In this document: positions 36,801 through 48,800 of the stretch, piece by piece
Numbering within the stretch: the first letter of the stretch is position 1
How the letters are laid out: each line of letters begins with the position of its first letter
Source: Heligmosomoides polygyrus polygyrus
Taxonomy: Eukaryota > Nematoda > Chromadorea > Rhabditida > Heligmosomidae
Direction of reading: 5' to 3'
Length of the DNA: 64,000 nt
Assembly (NCBI GenBank): GCA_947396885.1
Contig: OX377203.1
Span: 30,197,253 to 30,261,252 of the forward strand
Position numbers and translations under genes: made by a program
The notes under the pieces: generated by a model
Databases searched by the model: none
Told to the model about the DNA's origin: nothing
Seen by the model: only the letters and a program-made list of their open reading frames with translations

Positions 36801-39800
36801 ATGATCACAAGTCGCAATAGAATCAGTGTAAAGGCTAGGACGTCACCCGGAAGTGGCGCAAAGAACCCCCGCCCGAGTTCTGTGGTCAGTATGCGAGGGC
36901 TACCGAGGGCCGAACGACCTCGGCTAAAGAAGCTAGTTCGACTGGGGACTCTGAATGTGGGAACGCTGACCGGGAGATCTAGGGAAGTGGCTGACCTGAT
37001 GAAGCGCAGAAGGATACAAGTCCTGTGTCTGCAGGAAACGCGATGGAAAGGGGCGAAAGCCAAGGAGATCGGAGAAGGGGTCAAGCTGTACTACAACGGA
37101 GAGGACACCAAGAGGAACGGGGTAGGGATAGCTGTCGCGGAGTCTCTCAAGGATTCAGTAGCGGCTGTCCAAAGAATAAACGACCGCATCATGTCACTGC
37201 GGCTGGACACGAAGGAGGGTTACTGGACCATCATGTCTGTCTACGCTCCGCAGACCGGATGCTCCGAGCACGACAAGGATGACTTCTACCTCTCGCTCGA
37301 GGAAGCCATAAGGTCCGTACCAGAAGGCGACTACCTCTCCATAGCAGGGGACATGAACGGGCATGTGGGGAGTGGCAGAAGAGGAGTGGAAAGGGTTCAT
37401 GGAGGAAAAGGGATCGGCCTGGTAAACCCGGATGGAGAACGAATTCTGGATCTGGCTATCGCCCACGACCTGGCTGTCTGTAGCACCTTCTTCGCGAAGA
37501 GGGAGAGCCAGAAGGTGACCTATGCTAGCGGAGGAAGAAGAACGGAGGTCGACCACATCCTGGTTCGAAGGGCTGCCCTGAAAACAGTCCGGAATGTGAA
37601 GGTCATTCCGGGAGAAGACGTGGCATCACAGCATAGACCCTTGGTAGCCGACCTTAGCATACCTCTACCCACCAGACCCAAAGTGAGGACGGAACCCAGG
37701 ATCCGATGGTGGAGACTGCGGGGTTCAGAGCGGAACGAGCTACGAAGGGCAGTGCTCGAAGCAGACCTTCCAGATCCAGCTGGTCCCGTGAATGAGACCT
37801 GGAGGAGGGTAGCCGAAACAATCCTGAGATGTGCCAAGGAAACCCTGGGAGAAACAAAGGGAGGAGCCAGAGGGAATAAATCGGCATGGTTCTGGAACGA
37901 AGAGGTGCAGGCTGCGGTGAAGAGGAAGAAGGAGGCCTACAAGCTGTGGCAAAAGACGAGGGCACCCGAGCATCTCACAGCCTACAGGAAGCTGAAGAGG
38001 CTGGCAAAAACAGCTGTAGCGAAGGCAAAGAACGCGGAAATGGATGCCCTGTACGAGAAACTAGACGGGCCAGAGGGAGAGAAGTTCGCCATCCGCCTGG
38101 CCAAGGCGCGTCATAGAGCTAGCCTCGACATTCGAGTAGTGAAGACTGTGAAGAGTGCTGACGGTAGGGTGTTACGGAAGCCGGTCGAGGTCAGAAGATG
38201 GGAGGAGTACTTCAAGGAACTCCTGAACGAGGAGTTCCCTCGTCGGGAGGCCGAGGAAGAACAGCCAACGGAAGGACCCATCCCACCCTGGACGCAAGAA
38301 GAGGTTCGCAAGGCCATACGGAAGATGAAACTCGGAAAGGAAGCAGGGCCTGACGGTGTGCCAGTAGAGGCTTGGAAGGTGCTCGGGGACCTCGGAATCA
38401 ACTGGCTGACGCAGTTCCTCAACAGAATCACGAAAGAAGGTAAGATGCCGGATGACTGGAGGAACAGCACCATAGTCCCCATCTTCAAGCAGAAGGGAGA
38501 CGCTTCCGAATGCTCCAACTACCGAGGGATCAAACTGATCTCACACACGATGAAGATCTACGAACGACTGGTCGACTCAAGGCTGAGGGAGATGGTACCC
38601 ATCTCCCAGGTGCAGTGGGGCTTCATGCCTGAGAGGTCCACCACAGACGCCATCTTCATCGCTCGTCAGGTGATGGAGAAATATCGGGAGAAACGAAAAC
38701 CCTGCTACCTGGCATTCCTGGATCTGGAGAAGGCCTACGACAGGCTAGCTCGGACCGTAATCTGGAATGCCCTTCGAGGGAGGGGTGTCCCGGAACGTCT
38801 GATCACGGTCATAAGGGACATGTACGAGGGCTCGAAAGCGGCGATACGAACTCCACACGGGGTGACAAGGAAAGTGGACATCACAGTGGGGGTACACCAA
38901 GGGTCGGCTCTGAGCCCGTTCCTCTTCCTGCTGACGCTTGACTTTATAGTGAACCACCTTGAGAAAGGCCCTCTCAGAACGATCCTCTACGCGGACGACA
39001 TCGCCCTAGTAGCCGACAACCAGGAGGAGCTGGAGGAGAAGGTGCAGCTGTGGCAGAGAGCCCTTGCGGACAACGGCCTACGGCTGAACGTGAAGAAGAC
39101 GAAGTTCATCAGCTCTGAGCAGTGCGCTGGATCGATCCTAGACTGCCAAGGAGAAACGATCGAGAAGGTGGAAGAATTCCGCTACCTCGGAAGTGACCTA
39201 TCCGAGGAAGGAAGTGTGGACCAGGCGGTCAGGGGACGGATAAACGCAGCCTGGCTCAAATGGAGGGAGTCCACAGGGATCCTCTGCGACCGTAGATGCT
39301 CCAGGACGCTCAAAGGCAAGCTCTATAGAACAGTTGTAAGACCTGCCCTCCTCTACGGCAGTGAGTGCTGGGCCCTGGGTAAGGCGCAGGAGCGGCAACT
39401 GCACGCGGCGGAGATGAGGATGCTGAGGTGGGCATGTGGATGGACCCGTCGGGACAGGGTGCGAAACGAGGATGTTAGGGCAGTGATGAAGACTGCCCCG
39501 ATCCAGCTGAAGATGAGAGAGCAGCGCCTGAGGTGGTATGGACACGTCCTCAGAAGACCAGAGGATCACCCCACAAGGTTGGCCCTAGATTACGAGGCAC
39601 CCGGAAAGCGTCCGAGAGGAGCCCCTAGGAAAAGATGGAAGGACGTCATCAAGAGAGATCTCGCCGAAGTCGGCGCCACGGCAGATGACGCCCTAGATAG
39701 GATGAGGTGGCGACAGATCACAAGAACAGCGGACCCTGCGACTGCGCGGGACTAAACGCTCAGGAGAAGAAGAAGACAGAGCTGGAGAGGATCGGCGATT

Positions 39801-42800
39801 GACCCTGCAATGGGTACTACTTGATTCGCGACAAGATACCTGCAGGTTTAAGAACCCTCAGCTTTTCCTTCTGACAGGAGGAGAGATTGTCCTATCGAAA
39901 CCTGCGTGTATGCAGCTACCCGGAAAGTGTCGTTCTCACGCAATGGGAACCCATTCCTATTGTCATTTCTTTCCAAGGAGCAGTGCAGAAGCCATGGGCC
40001 GTTTGATTTGTTACGAAGCGCCCTACTCTAAAGAAACCGCGCAGCAGACCTTCGAGTAGTGGTACTGGAACGTCTGGTCGTCGATGACGTCGATCACCGG
40101 GCACACGACCGTCGTCGGGTCCTGCTTGATTCGGTCCAGCAGAGGCTCGATCCAGCCTGAAAACAGCTCAATATCGTCGTCGCCCGTAGCTATCTGATTG
40201 CATTTCACGGACCTTCCATGCATTCACAGTGAGAGTCCAGATACGTCAGTACTTTCCCTTCAGCGATGGCCGCACCTCGAAGACGAGCGCGAATCAGGCC
40301 CTCGCGCTTCTCCATCCGTAGAATTTTCACCTTCGGGAACTGCGACATGTATCGGGTAAGCGGCTCTGGAAGTGATCTTTGGTTGGATAAAGCATTAGTG
40401 TAACGAAAGAAATACTTGAAAGTGATGAATTTCACGAATAATCAGAAAGGGCACCAAATGGTCGATCATAATGAAAAGAAACAGAGTCGCACTCTATACC
40501 ACTTTTACGTTAAATTGGACACTTTCAGAATTGATGTGGACACTTTTCAAATCAAACTGAACATCTTCAAAATCAAAAGAAGCTTCTTTCGCATTAAAGT
40601 TGAGACTCTACAAGACGGTCAGAGTAATTGTTTGCTCGACGAAAAATTAATATGATTTTCTCCAAAAATTTTAAATTCACCTGCTACAAAAAGGCAACAC
40701 GCTGTTTGAAATTTTTGATTTTTTAAAGAATAGATAAAGCTTCAAGGCTGTTTTCTAAAGCACTAGAAGGCGGGTTTTAAGCAAATAAGAGAGATGGTGG
40801 GGTGCAGTCATCAAGAGCGACTTTTGTTTGCTTAGCTTTTCTTTGATTAATAGCAAAAATTATGTTCGCACAGACTTGCATGAGCAAACGGTACAGCAAG
40901 AAGCTTTGTAGGAAACACACATAGCTTCACTTTGCTGCTTCAACGAAGCGGCATTTACACTAACAAGAAAATGAAAGTCGCGACGTTTCGACAAGTGCAT
41001 GGCGTAATCTCTTTATTTAAGAGCCTAAAAACTGCTGATCTTCCGCACTTTAGATTGACCTACAGCTGCAGTTCTATAAAGAAACAAAAGCAGAGTGCTC
41101 TAAATCATTTTTCCTTGAAAAACAAAAATTTGTAAAATTTCATAGATTGTGTTCACTCATAAGAGCAGGTGAATAAAAAATTCTCAAAGAAAGTTCCTTC
41201 CTAAAGAAAAACATATTCTAACCCTGTGAGAGAGTCTCTAGTTTGATCTGGTAGACGTTCACTTTCAGTTAAAAAATGTTCAGTTTGATTTCAAAAGCGT
41301 CAAACATGGTTAAATATCCAATTCGGTTTGAAAAATGTCCAACTTGATTTAAAATGTGATCAATTTAATGAGAAGACGGATATATGTACGTATACCTTCA
41401 AAGAATACTCAGCTGGGTAGTAAAACTCTGAAACGATGGTTACTAAAAACTTTCTTTTACGTCACCTTAACTACGGAGATCAGCCGCTGATTAATACGTA
41501 GCATAAGAATTTCCATTTTCCACAGCAAAATCTACCGAACAACGTTATCGGGAACAAAATGCATGGTACACTCCAGGGACTCAGCAACGCGGGGCTCCCT
41601 TAAGCCCGCCAACACGAATCCAAGGAGCGGAAGATGGACAGACCGAAGTATAGTAAATGACTACCTTTCGTGTGCTGCATGTCGGAGAAATCGTCGACCA
41701 GAATGATCTCCTTGAGAAGGCGGTCTGGTGTCCGCTCCAGAATGGAGTGCACCGTGCGCAGCAGCACTGACCAGGCCTCGTTGTGGAAGCACACGACGAC
41801 CGACGTGTCCGGGAGGTCGTCATGGTACTTCTCCGTTAAGCACCTAAACAGCAACCATTTAAGGACTCCTCTGAAAGAGCCAATAGATCAAACGTATAAG
41901 TATCCCCTTAGTTTTCATCCAAATGTCTATGTGCACAAAGGGGCTGAATCTAACTGGATAGGACCTGCATATTTCATATAACTAATATGAGTAAATGAAA
42001 CAGCTAAAGAACAAGCGTTAGTCAAAAACCTTCGGGATGTGCCACGCATTCTATTAGGTTGTCCCATAAGTCCTTTCAGTTTTTTCAACGATTCATCCCG
42101 GATTCCGTCGGCAGTCTCTTGCATAGCGCTGCATAGCTTTCGAAAGAAAATGATCTGCTCTATCAGAATATATACTGCATTTCTATCTTTCATCCTGAAT
42201 TTTGTCAATTTTTGGGTCGTTAAAGGGAAAAGTGAAAAAGTGAAAAAGTAGCCATCGCCGACAGTTGTTTCTTTCCGCTTAGGTTTGGAATTTTTTGCGC
42301 AGTTTTCCATAGCATTTGGAAGACAATGTTTTGTACTACAAGAATATGTGTTGGTCCTATTTGCTCACTTGTCCTTTATTGATTTTTAGGCCATCAAATT
42401 GGGACGTCCGACTTTTCCGTCCGAATTTTTACCGACAGCTCGGTTCTATGGTTGGACTTTTTTGCTTGGTGTTATATGTCGTTCGGAAGAGGATTCTCTT
42501 GCCCAGTAAGAATTTGTGTCGCGTTTATTGGCTCATGCTGATTTCTGTCGAATATCAACAACTAACGAGGAGAAGGAGTTGTTGGTGAAGACGTTTTTCT
42601 CTTTTTGGAATTTCGTTGACATTCGACAGAAACCAGCTTGAGCAATAAACCCGACACAAATTCTTACAGAGCAAGACATTCTCTTTCGACCGACATATAA
42701 CACCGAGCGAGAAAGTTCTACCACAGCCGGAGCTGTCGGTAAAAATGAATCTTCTCCTTCGGACGTCCCAATTTGATGGCCTAAAAGGACAAGTGAGCAA

Positions 42801-45800
42801 ATAGGACCAACATTATTCCTGTAGCACAGAACATTGTCTTTCAAATGCTATGGAAAAGTGTGCAAAAAATTCCAAACCTAAGCGGATAGAAACAACTATC
42901 GGCGATGGCCACTTTTCACTTTTTCACTCTTTCACTTTACCGACATAAAAATTGACAACATTCAGGATTTGACGAGACGTATGGGACAACCTAATTCTTT
43001 GACGGGATGATGCAGAGGCGATTTGAATGCGTATGTACATATGTGGCTCAAACACAATAAATTGCGGTAGCCAACCGATGAACAATTCAGTGTTTTCTTC
43101 TTCCCAGACGAGTCTGGCACCAATTGATAAAAATCGTAGGGATGGAAAGGCTTGGTTGGGCTGGGTGGCAAATCCAAATCAAATTCGATCCCTGGAATAA
43201 AACGTGCGCGACATTCGGCGCCTCCTCCAACTGCAATACCACGCGTCTAGTACCCCCAGTATCAGGAAATGTTCAGAAAGGTCAACACTGGCTTTCACTT
43301 GACTTGGACGGTTCACCACGGACGTGATATAGCAAGACGTAATATGCAATGCTCATTCCAAAATAAATATTTTTAAAATTCAAAATAAATACCTGTTGAT
43401 CAAAAATCAAACTGAACATATTAGCAATTAAAACGAAATCTTTGGAATTAAACTAGGCACTCTCTAAGAAGGTCAGGATAAATCCTTGACCGAAAAAATG
43501 TATTATAATTTTTTCAAAAATTTTAAACCCACATACCAAAGAAGCGAGTACACGTGTTTGAAATTTTGTGAAACCTATAGAAAAAATAACGGCGTCAGGC
43601 TTATTTCAAATTGCAGGAAAGCAGCATTTCATTGTGGTGCAAGAAGAAACGCGCCCTGCTCCCGTCCATCACGTACCTGTGTTAATCTAACAGGCGGTGT
43701 AAATACAGCCTACTTGAAACTGCCAAGGGGAGATACGAGTGTTTTTTGCAATTGCATATGATTGATGTGCAGCTCCATGCAGACAGAGTTTTTGCTACCA
43801 GTCACACGAAAATCGCCACATGCAGGACGAGAGCGTGCAGAATTTTTTCTTATTCTTAATGCGATATGCATTGCACTTTAAAATTGCTGCTTTTCTACAC
43901 TTGAAAATAAGTTTTGATCCTTCATTTTGCCTAGAAAATATATTTTTAAAGTGAAAGTGCGAGCATTAGAAACATTTTTTTAGGAGGCGAATTGCAAATT
44001 TTCCAGGAAAGTCGAGCGAAGTTTTCTTAGTACAAAAATATTTTTTCACTTTCATAGGAAGTGTCTTCGTATGAGCAGGAAGGAAACAATAAACGGAAAA
44101 CGTCAGCGTTCATTAAGCCCTAATCGGAATTCGTCAAGCATTCTACTTCTACGGGAAGATATGGGAACAGGCAACTTACTCCTTGTCGAGAATCTCTGGC
44201 AGCGTTCGATGTATTGAAATCATATCGGACGCGTACTGATTGAAGGCGTTATTCTGGAAGCCCAGGTCGTACTTCTTCTTCTCCGCAGGCGACAACTTCT
44301 GAAACACCATCCTTTGCCTGCTGTGAAAGTAGTAAAACGAACCGGCATTCAAGAAAAATAGAACTGAGGAACAGTGAAAAGCTGCACTAGATATGTCAAG
44401 ATGTTTAAGATAACATGACAAGCAACTGGTCAGATCATTTAATACTAAAAACGCTAATAAAAACTGCAAAAGCACTCACATTCTTATCAATATTTACGGC
44501 CTCGCCCTTCTCGCCAGCTTGCTTCGGATCACCCGACTTGTAGATGGGATCAGATGCGTTCACGAAGAATGCTGGCTTCGGCAGATTTGGCATCTGTAAT
44601 GATTTTGTTCATTTCAAGGAAGGCCAACAACAGCTAAGACTGGTAGAAAATCAAAGGCGCATACAAAGCAACGAAAAACCAACCGCTTCACCACTTTTGT
44701 CGGCATCCTTGACGGGGGCGTCCTCTTTCGTCTCCTTCATTATCGGTGGCCCAAAACCTTCGACTAGCGGTAACCGAGGCATCCTTCGAGCTGCTTCTGC
44801 TCGGTTGTCGTGCATCTGCAAGCGCAGCTGGTAACGTCGAAGGCCAGAGCTTTAGCAAAGGGGCAGCGATTGAGTCAACTGGTACTTCCCGTGAGAAGGA
44901 AAATGACCCCCTTGGCAGTCCAATGCAGAGTCGCTTATGAACGAAACACTAACCATACATGAGACTCAGTCTCCACATTTTTGCACTCCAGCTGTTAAAG
45001 TTGAGTCTTTTAAACTTTTCGTACTAATGAACAAAATCGACTTTTGAAATTTCTAAAAATCGCACGAGTGAATCACTTTGCTTTAAACGAATAAATGATT
45101 TTCGAGTTCTCCAACAGAAGAACGAACGGATCACTCGTTCCAAACGATATATTATATCCATATTTTCATATTCAACAAAAATTGAAATTTGGTTTACGGC
45201 AAGCGTTTCTACGACAGTCGAGAATAGTTAGAACACTATTTGGAATAATTAGAACACTATTCGACAAATCATTGGACAGCATCGGCCTGATGCTTCAAGT
45301 CGAACTACTTTCGAAAAAATGTTTTCTGCCTTGTTGGGTTGTGAATAATGTTCGTATGACAGCGACATTAAATTAATCGAAAAGAAATCGAGCGAAATTA
45401 GTTGAACGAATGTTAGAACACGTTGTCTGAAGTCAACTTTAGCTGTTACCACTTAAAATATCAAGGCTAGTCTGCTAAACTCACCTTCCCTACGTCTGAC
45501 CGCCCACGAACAATCTTTTGTAACGAGGATGCTTAAGGTGTTCAAAAACGTCGACTTGAACGACCCTAGACTCTGGTGACTCTGATCTCCATGATGCAAA
45601 AATGAATTGCGAATTTTTCATTGCATCGTCATCTGCGCTTCAGAGAGTTCGGTTAGCCGAGCAGTGCATCCGTACGCTTGAAGAGTCACAGGTTCGACTC
45701 CCGTTCTCAAGCGTGCCTTCAAAAATATGCGAGAATGGCAACTGCTACGTCAGGCCCAGGCAGCAATTGATGTCTCCAACCTACATATAGCAGGACGGGA

Positions 45801-48800
45801 TACAACGCTCACAGTGGAGCCCACCTCCTCTCACAGGGAATGACTGGACTTAATTACGCTGGAATGGTGAACTCTAGTAGCTTGGTAGAAAAGCGCTAGA
45901 AAAGCTCAGCCTCTGCGCCATAACCTTTGCGGCAGCATAGCCGCTAGTGCTGTCCCAAGCGATAAAACAAACTGGTGAGAGTATCGCACTATTAGGGAGG
46001 GGGGCAAAAGTAATGAAACACCCCATGTCGTGTTCATATGTCTCGTGGCTGGAGTCTGGTTTCGTGCTTATCGTATTTGTATGTTTGTATACTACTTACG
46101 TAAGCCCATCTGAGAAGTTACCACTTCCGCTCTTTCCAGAAGCATGCCAAAACCCCAATCTGTCTCATGCCAAAACCTTTCGACCTGTGTCGCCCAAATA
46201 TCGCCCAAATCCCAACTCCGAGCCGCCTGGGCCCAATATTCACGCAAGATGAGAAGTACGTCTTCTACCTTGACCCTGCCAAGCAGCGAGTCTGGGTGAG
46301 GCCTGGTGACCTGTTAGCGACTTTCGTTCGGCGAGATGCTCACGGCGAGAAGCACCTTTGGAGCTTTTTGGTCTGCGCCCATGGACCGATTTACCGGAAG
46401 CTGTTTCCCAAGAGCACTACGATGAACTCCAAAGCCATGGTGAACGAAATAGAAAAGATGGGCCGGCGACTCGCTCTTATTCATTCGCAGCGCTTCAAGA
46501 AGGCTCTCCTCTTCGACAACGCCGCACCCCATCGGGAACAAGTAACCACGGATAAGCCTGGCCAGCTGGGCAACGTTCACATGCCTCATCCACCGTATGC
46601 GCCGGACATCTCTCTATGCGACTACCACTACTTCTTGAGCCTACAGGACTTCCTGGTCGGAAGGGAGACAAGAACCCAAGCAGTCGTTGACAACCATATC
46701 GAGCAGTTGATCAATACCTGGCCCAAGCAGTTCTGGAAGGATGGAATCAGGAAGTTGGCTGAGCGACGGCAGCAAGGTCATGCCCTTAATGGCAAATACA
46801 TTCCTCAGCATCGCTGAGTTGTAAATGAGTTATAAAGAGATAAAGATTTTTTTCAATTTGTCTCATTACTTTTGCCCCCCCCCCTAATATAGTGCAGCTT
46901 TCTTTCTTCACGTCCGTTCTCTTGATTTTAATCTTTAGTTGAAATCATCTGCAAATCCCCTTCAAGCGCGCATAGTTTTACTGAGGCCGAATCTCCCTTA
47001 ATGGTCAAGAACAAATATTATCCGGATCCATGTCCCCGAACAGTCTTTGAAAAAAAAAAAACCAGCGAGTTGAGGGAGCAAAAATGCTTTTGATTGCTTG
47101 TGTAAGAAACATGAATTTCGACTAGGTGAGATAGAATTTTAGCCATAGTGGTTTGCCTTGCCGTACAATTTCCCATCAGTGGCCGCCTCATTGTATATGT
47201 AGGCTTGAGCTGATTCAAGAGAGGGGTACTACCATTAAAACCAAATCGGAATAGATTTTGAGCGCGAATCCTGGATTGGAGCATGGTTTCCCCCGCGCGA
47301 GCGCTTAACACTGAGGCACACATATCTCCATATGATGACTCTGAGCGCACTAAACCTTTAGCCGGGAAGTGCGCAGCTGGGTTCTGCTCTCTTCGAGCGC
47401 AGAACAAGGCTAGGGAAGGACTCCGGGGTGTGGTCCATCCACGCTGCCCGTGTGGAAACTGCTTTCGTTGCACGGGGAGAGTCCGCCGCTGGATTCTGCG
47501 CTCGAAGAGCTCGAAAAATGCACACAAAACAGATGGCGGCTATTCTTCCTTCGCTGCGCCGCGAGCGGTCGCGTCGCGGACACGTGGCAAACGTGGAGAA
47601 CGAGGTCAGCGCGGTCAGTCGATGTGGAAGGCGGCCGATGGTCGGTCGGTGGCTGCTCACTGCTCCGTGGGCTCTCCCTGAGCGACGAAAGCAGTTTCCA
47701 CATGGGTAGTTTGGATGGTACACACCCTGGAGTCCTTCCCTAGCCTGATTCTGCGCTCTTCGAGCGCAGAATCCATTTGCGGACTCTCTCTCTGAGCGAC
47801 GAAAGCAATTCCTACATAGGCAGTTTGGATGGCACACACCCTGGAGTCCCTTCCCTAGCCTGATTCTGCGCTCGAAGAGCGCAGAATCCATCCGCGGACT
47901 CTCTCTGAGCGACGAAAGCAGTTCCCACATGGGCAGTTTGGATGGCGCACACCCTGGAGTCCCTTCCCTAGCCTGATTCTGCGCTCTTCGAGCCGCGGAT
48001 GGATTCTGCGCTCTTCGAGCGCAGAATCCATTTGCGGACTCTCTCTGAGCGACGAAAGCAGTTCCCACATGGGCAGTTTGGATGGCACACACCCTGGAGT
48101 CCCTTCCCTAGCCTGATTCTGCGCTCTTCGAGCAAAGAATCCATCCTCGGACTCTCCCTGAGCGACGAAAGCAGTCCCCACAAGGGCAGTTTGGATGGCA
48201 CACACCCTGGAGTTCCTTCCCTAGCCTGTATCTGCGCTCTTCGAGCAAAGAATCCATCCTCGGACTCTCCCTGAGCGACAAAAGCAGTTCCCACAGGAGC
48301 AGTTTGGATGGCACGCACCCTGGATGCTGCGAGAACCCCAGCTGCGCATTTCCCCTGAGCGCGCACAGCTATGAAGGAAAGATTTCGCGCTCTGTCGCAA
48401 AGATGCGTGAGAATATTGCGGCGGGTGCGTGCGTGCGATGAGCGCTCGCGGCGTAGCGAAGGAAGAATAACCGCGATCCACAAAACACCGAAGAATTGTG
48501 TAGACGCCGGCATCCCTCAAATCTCAACCACTCAGATGAAATGCAAAAATCGCCCGACGCAGGAGATCCAAACCTCCCGCCCTCTTTCCCACGAAGCAAC
48601 GCCATCATCCACTGCGGCACGATCCGCCTGCCAGTAGCGCCACCGCGGGCGTACAAGAGACCGGTGCGCATCAATGGAATCTCCACGTAGGCGCCGACGC
48701 AGCCCACGTGGCAGCTCGTTGAACAAGTGTGCTCAAGCTCCAGTTGCGCGCTCCTATGCTATGTATTCCGATCTGGAGCCGGATTCATCAACGACTCACA

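Larger units (their letters stand above)
36632..39775 (+). mobile_element. Full-length RTE-like LINE in antisense within gly-5 intron 7
   Basis: The element is about 3.14 kb, with a tRNA-like head, one long open frame and a short GAA-rich 3' tail (ends GAGAAGAAGAAG). An exact 15-bp target duplication flanks it, so insertion was recent and complete. Its GC content is clearly higher than that of the surrounding intron. Length, single ORF and simple-repeat tail fit the RTE clade. It is oriented opposite to the host gene. Confidence 0.9.

Noticed and set aside
40023..40223. Continuous frame joining exons 6 and 7 without splicing
   Set aside because: The 56-bp stretch between them has GT and AG borders and would insert non-conserved residues in a highly conserved region.
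44176..44475. Upstream extension of exon 4 as one long open frame
   Set aside because: The family alignment and phase from exon 3 require the exon to start at the TTTCAG acceptor at 44298; the rest is intron.
47358..48092. 244-codon minus-strand open frame as a repeat-containing protein
   Set aside because: It is the 112-bp tandem array read in one frame; open frames exist on both strands, and the repeat period and palindromes explain them.
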